Assembly: GCF_958298935.1 (NCBI RefSeq)
Contig: NC_084927.1
Location: 21,526,001-21,590,000 of the forward strand
Reading direction: 5' to 3'
DNA: 64,000 bases
Origin: Phragmites australis
Lineage: Eukaryota > Streptophyta > Magnoliopsida > Poales > Poaceae
The notes under the pieces were generated by a model. That model made no database searches. It saw only the letters and a program-made list of their open reading frames with translations, and was not told where the DNA came from. Of the stretch, positions 59,901 to 64,000 are shown one piece after another. A program made the translations under genes and the position numbers. How positions within the stretch are numbered: the first letter of the stretch is position 1; the number at the start of each line of letters is the position of its first letter.

Positions 59901-61683
59901 TGGGCTGATCTGTGTAGTGGCCTATATCACCTCTCTCACCTCTCTTTTCCTTTTATTCTCTGATGTATCTGTAATATATAGGCTGGTGGGCTGGGCCAAC
60001 CCTCCTCCCTTCTCCTTTCCCCTTTTTCTGGTGTTTATTTAGCTCGTATGGCATCGCCACACCACGCGCCGTAAGCGATATAAAGGTGTGAAGGTGGTGG
60101 GTTGCCACGCCTCGCCACACCGCCATAATAAACCTTGAATAGAATGCTGTTGTGCTGTGCTTGTGTGCAGTTCTTTATATAACCTTGTGAGTTGTAAAGC
60201 CCATCTTGTTCAGTCAACTGACTGTTGTACATATTTGGCTCTTTTTTTTTTCTGGCGCTTTCTTGTGCTCCTGCCAAGCACTGCCCACCTATTTGAATCA
60301 GCATTTATGTTTCCTAATTATCTGTGCTTCCACACATCAAAGCATGTATTTTGTCTTAACTTTTGAAACCTTTCCTCTGGTTTTAAATGCTTAATTAGAT
60401 ATAGTAAGCAGCTGCTTTTCATGTACAAACTAAAAATATAGGAAGTTATACAAGGAAAAAATTGGCATTGTTGCCTCTAAGTAGTTGTGCTGATTAATTG
60501 TTCAATTCTTCAAGGTATATGGCAATAATGTTGAGATCCAGGCATTTGCAGAGATGTACAATCGTCCCATTCACATATATTCCTACGGTACAGGTAAAAG
60601 TTGCTCATGCATTTGAAGTTTTTAACCCTTGTTACTTTTTTTTTCTTTTTTTTTTGTGATAGCTAGCATCAGCTCTTTTAACATGGTTTGCTGTTACTGC
60701 AGATCCCATTAACATTTTTCACAGAAGCTATAACACAGACGTTCCTCCAATTCGGTTAAGTTACCATCATGGTAACCATTACAATTCAGTGGTTGATCCC
60801 TGTCGACAGACAGTTGGGGCAGGCCTTGGATTTAGCTCCTTTAGAGGGGTAAACCTTTGCTTCTCTGAACCTTTTCTCTGTCTTGCATGAGGTTCAGTTA
60901 TTACAAGTTTGGCCATTTTTTCGGATTGATAGTAATGCTCTCTTAGATCTCTACCATTTCCTTTTTGTGTAGACCAATAATGTTGACAGGGACCAGGTGA
61001 AGGCTGCAATAAAAGCTCAGCAAGATCAACAGATTGAGAATGTAAGTACCGCTAGTTGTTTTCCATGTGTTCTTGCCATCCCAATATCCTCACATATCAA
61101 ACAGGCCTATCTGAAGCTACCTGAGAATGAAATGTCATATGCTTAATGCTTCTGTTGGCAATGTCAGGCACTTTTGGCTGAAGGGCGATTCTACTCTGAT
61201 CTGGAGTTGACAGAGAGGGAAATAGAACGGATGGTGATGGAGGCCTCACGGGCAGAGTATCTGGCCGAGGAGAAAAGGCTTAACATTAGAGATTCATCAA
61301 CATCAGGGGCAGAGCCATCTTCTTCTGCCGCAAGTAAGCCCGCGCTCCTTGACATTTGAAGAACAACTCTACAACGCCCTGCGGTCCTGCCTATCAGTTT
61401 GCTTGAAACTAGCATGATTTCCTACCATGCAGTTAGTGGGTCGTCTCGTTCGGCTGCGGCAGCAGATAGAGGGAGCGAGGAGTGCTTCGTACTTCCAGAC
61501 ACTGTGCTGACTCGCAGCATGCAGTTGCTCCTGGCAATGGGCTTCAGCTACATCCAGGTTATGGAAGCCTACAGCATATTCGGCGAGGACGTGGACTCGA
61601 TGATCTGCTACCTGGTGGAGACAGGAGGCACCGGAGCCTCTGCCGGCGGTAGCAATCGCCAGAAAGGAAAGGTTGCCGAGTGA
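56826..61683 (+). CDS. OTLD1: OTU-domain deubiquitinase of the OTLD1/OTU6 type, 549 aa, intact
   Basis: Arabidopsis OTLD1 is a nuclear cysteine protease that removes ubiquitin from histone H2B. Eight exons with GT-AG borders: 56826-57524, 57943-58104, 59196-59273, 60515-60593, 60703-60848, 60973-61041, 61168-61333, 61433-61683; total 1650 nt. The protein starts MTRIFVQRG, matching the family start. It then has a glutamine run (about residues 27-36), a low-complexity serine/proline region, and the OTU core. The core has the catalytic aspartate-cysteine motif AEDGNCLFRAVADQVYG (about 245-262) and the catalytic histidine in YHHGNHYNSVVDP. A basic/acidic helical linker (TEREIERMVMEASRAEY) follows, then a C-terminal UBA-like region (MQLLLAMGFSYIQVMEAY). 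No lesion was found. The in-frame upstream GTG is ignored. Confidence 0.92.
59375..60140. mobile_element. Probable insertion in intron 3 of the OTU gene
   Basis: A GC-rich block rich in CGCCA / GGCGA motifs sits in an otherwise AT-rich intron. It begins ATTAAAGTGTCGCCATATCG and ends CACACCGCCATAATAA, roughly inverse at the CGCCAtA edges. It contains a 181-codon open frame (59497-60042) without recognisable domain. Likely a non-autonomous DNA element; superfamily and exact borders unknown. Confidence 0.4.
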
Positions 61684-64000
61684 TGTGCTCACCTCTCTAG
61701 CTTGTGATGGATCGGTATCATTGGGCGTAAGTCATAGGAGATAATGACAGCCTTGTGAGTTGAGAAGTCAATATACTTGCTACATTATGAGTGATAAATA
61801 AAAGTTACTCGCGAGTAGCGACTTTTCTATGGGATCTGATGTTTGAAATGAATGGATGTTGGTGCTTTGTTATCTTCTTAGGCCTTCAGGGAAAATTGTT
61901 GGGTTCCCCACTTCACCTGTTGTTCCCCTTTGCGATCGTTGTGAGAAGCCTGGAATCTTCTTCGAGACTTGCGTCTTTCCTAGTACGCTAGCGTGAAATT
62001 GGGTTTATGATGCTTTGTGCGTAACAATTACAACAAGATCTAAGGGCGTGTTTGTTCTGCTATTAGTGCTCAAGCTTGCCCAATCAAAACTCGTAGTTTC
62101 CATCAAACTTTGTCCACCGTTTAGTTTGAGGATTGAGATCATCTGATTTTACCAACTGAAAAGTCAGGTGATTTTAAAATTTTAAATTGACGTGAACCGT
62201 TGAAATTTAAGCAGACGAATCAGCACTTCTCTTTGGGTCTCTCTTCTTTTGGTAAAAAAAAACCTCATTAAAGAAATCAAGTTGAAGATGATGCATCGGT
62301 CCACCAATAATGACATGAAAACTCATACTGAAAATGAAGACAAAAAAATATTCATATAGTTGCCTTACATAAAACAGAGAAACTGAAAAAAAAAATGAAG
62401 TGACTTCGAACATAATTCACGTCTCTTTTAACTATGAGAAAATATAGATATAGTGATATAGATTCGCTATTAAGAACAAAGCTATTATGTTTAGGTCATA
62501 TTTATTTTTTATTTTAATTATGGATTCTATCTCCAAAAGCAAAAATAGAAAACAGTCATATTCTAAAAACTGATTCTCACAATTCATAAGTCAAATTGTA
62601 ATACAAAATCTTATAATCCATAACTTAATAAGAATAAGATTCTTCACGAAATCCAGATTGTGACAATCTAAAACAAAAACAAATAGGACCTTAGTAAACC
62701 TACAAAGACAATTACCCAAAATATTTTAATTAAGGAGACAAAAAATCCCAATATTAGTGAATCCCTACAGAAATAAAAGATAAGTAATTTTTTGCTGTAT
62801 ACAAAAGAGATGGAATGATTGGTGAACCCAAACACAATGAAATGAAAATAATAATTAGACAGACAAATAACATCAATTTTAAGGTTTTAGAATCCAAAAG
62901 TTTTGAAAACCGAATCAAAGTACCCGTATTAACCAAATGACGGTGCATAACATAAACAAAGCCACGGCTGCTGGCCACTGGGCGTTGCATTGCACATCCA
63001 GTTCCCCTTTCATTCCCGGTCCTTCGCTCCTTTAGTTCCCCAGCTGTTCCAAAAAAAAAAGGTCGACATGGTCTCTGCTTATTTGGTGCTGCGCCGTTTT
63101 ATTCACGGTTGTGTTATGGTGGAGTCGAAGCTGCTACGTCAAGGTGTCTGTCGAGTTTTACAATGATGACACATGATGGCTGTGGACAGAGACACGAGAG
63201 CATCAAGATAGAGATTAAGATCTGTTACAGGAAGTCGGAGTTGCTTGGTCGCAGTGACGACCTTGACAATGATGGCCCGTTTGTAGACTCTGTGTTGTTT
63301 CCTGTGTGTAGTGGATTTTGGCTTTTGTTTGTCAGGGCGTTCATGTTGTTAGATTTTTGGTCGGTTAGTTTTGATTTAACTAGGTATTTGTTAATGTTTT
63401 TAGATCTAATTTCTCTTATAAATAGGATCAACTCTTTTCTTCTATAATAGCATCGGTATTGTTGTTGCCGCCCTTTTGAGAACAAGCCAAAAAGAAAGAA
63501 AGAAAAGAAAAATCTAAACATTATGAGTGGCGTGGATCCCTGGCCACTCGTATTTCGGTAGCACAGGCTCGCCCCTATGGCTCCACAACAGGGTTCACAA
63601 ATTCATTGAAAATTGTTTGAAATTTATGGTTTTTCATAATTTTGATCTGTACCGCATTTAGTTGGCGATCGTATTTCAGTCCGATTCAAAATTAAAATTA
63701 AAAATTCTCAAAAATTTGACAAAATTTATCCGATTTCTACTGAACTTCATTGAATTAGTACCAATATTCATGAATTTTGGAGAATTTGCCGTCCACCACA
63801 TTTGAACTGCATGCTGAGATGACGGGCACGACGCGTGGTGCCGGACATGGTTCGGGACGTCCGGCCCAACGTTGGCTCTGGCCTGCGGACATGGCACCTC
63901 CCGGTTCGGCTGCGTATGTGCGTGTGCTTCGGGCGCACAGTGTTGTCCCCCCGACCGTGGCCGGCCAGTGTTTGGAGCAGATGTTTATGCGTGTATCGAA
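61684..64000. other. 3' flank of the OTU gene and intergenic DNA
   Basis: The first few hundred bases are the presumed 3' UTR. Near 62043 TAAGGGCGTGTTTGTT matches the end of the MITE at 17661 but no partner end was found. The rest is AT-rich, with a GC-rich rise after 63800. No gene was recognised up to the window end. Confidence 0.4.

Overview
This is a window of plant nuclear DNA, almost certainly from a grass (Poaceae). Evidence for that: genes split by spliceosomal introns; the 9-nt mini-exon typical of plant acid invertases; GC-rich first exons; grass-type transposons of many classes (CACTA, hAT, Harbinger/Tourist MITE, Mutator-like, Copia, Gypsy-like solo LTRs); and recognisable plant protein families. 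The density of nested elements and the high-GC coding exons suggest a panicoid-like genome, but the species cannot be named from the sequence.

Layout. 0.3-4.6 kb is a nest of CACTA fragments with a solo LTR. 6.5-8.9 kb is a six-exon cell-wall invertase gene (+) with three reading-frame lesions. 14.0-17.2 kb is a 40S ribosomal protein S14 (uS11) gene (-) with all introns but a nonsense codon and a 5-nt deletion. 18.1-23.8 kb is a relic of a metallo-beta-lactamase-fold hydrolase (-) whose intron holds a young, apparently intact 5.2-kb Copia element. A tRNA-Leu(UAG) lies at 25.4 kb (-). 28.7-33.2 kb is an old, internally deleted Copia element with 1.4-kb LTRs. A foldback element (33.5-34.2 kb) and a hAT element (36.3-37.0 kb) follow. 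An intact S40-type senescence-regulator gene lies at 37.4-38.1 kb (+).

41.4-51.4 kb is a roughly 10-kb composite Mutator-like element with long inverted termini. It carries a decayed MuDR-type transposase fused in frame order to a plant mobile domain (PMD) gene on the + strand, a GRF-zinc-finger gene on the - strand, and three clusters of palindromic TCACGCCA-type repeats. A Gypsy-like solo LTR sits in its right terminus. Immediately right of it is a decayed ELM1-like (mitochondrial fission factor) gene (51.7-54.8 kb, +). The window ends with an intact eight-exon OTU deubiquitinase gene of the OTLD1/OTU6 type (56.8-61.7 kb, +).

The cellular genes do not form a pathway. The main pattern is that four conserved genes (invertase, uS11, metallo-hydrolase, ELM1) are each broken by small lesions, while S40, OTLD1 and the young Copia ORF are clean. 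That argues against general sequencing error and fits a chromosome segment losing redundant gene copies, for example a duplicated or polyploid segment. The most unusual object is the MULE-PMD-GRF composite transposon.
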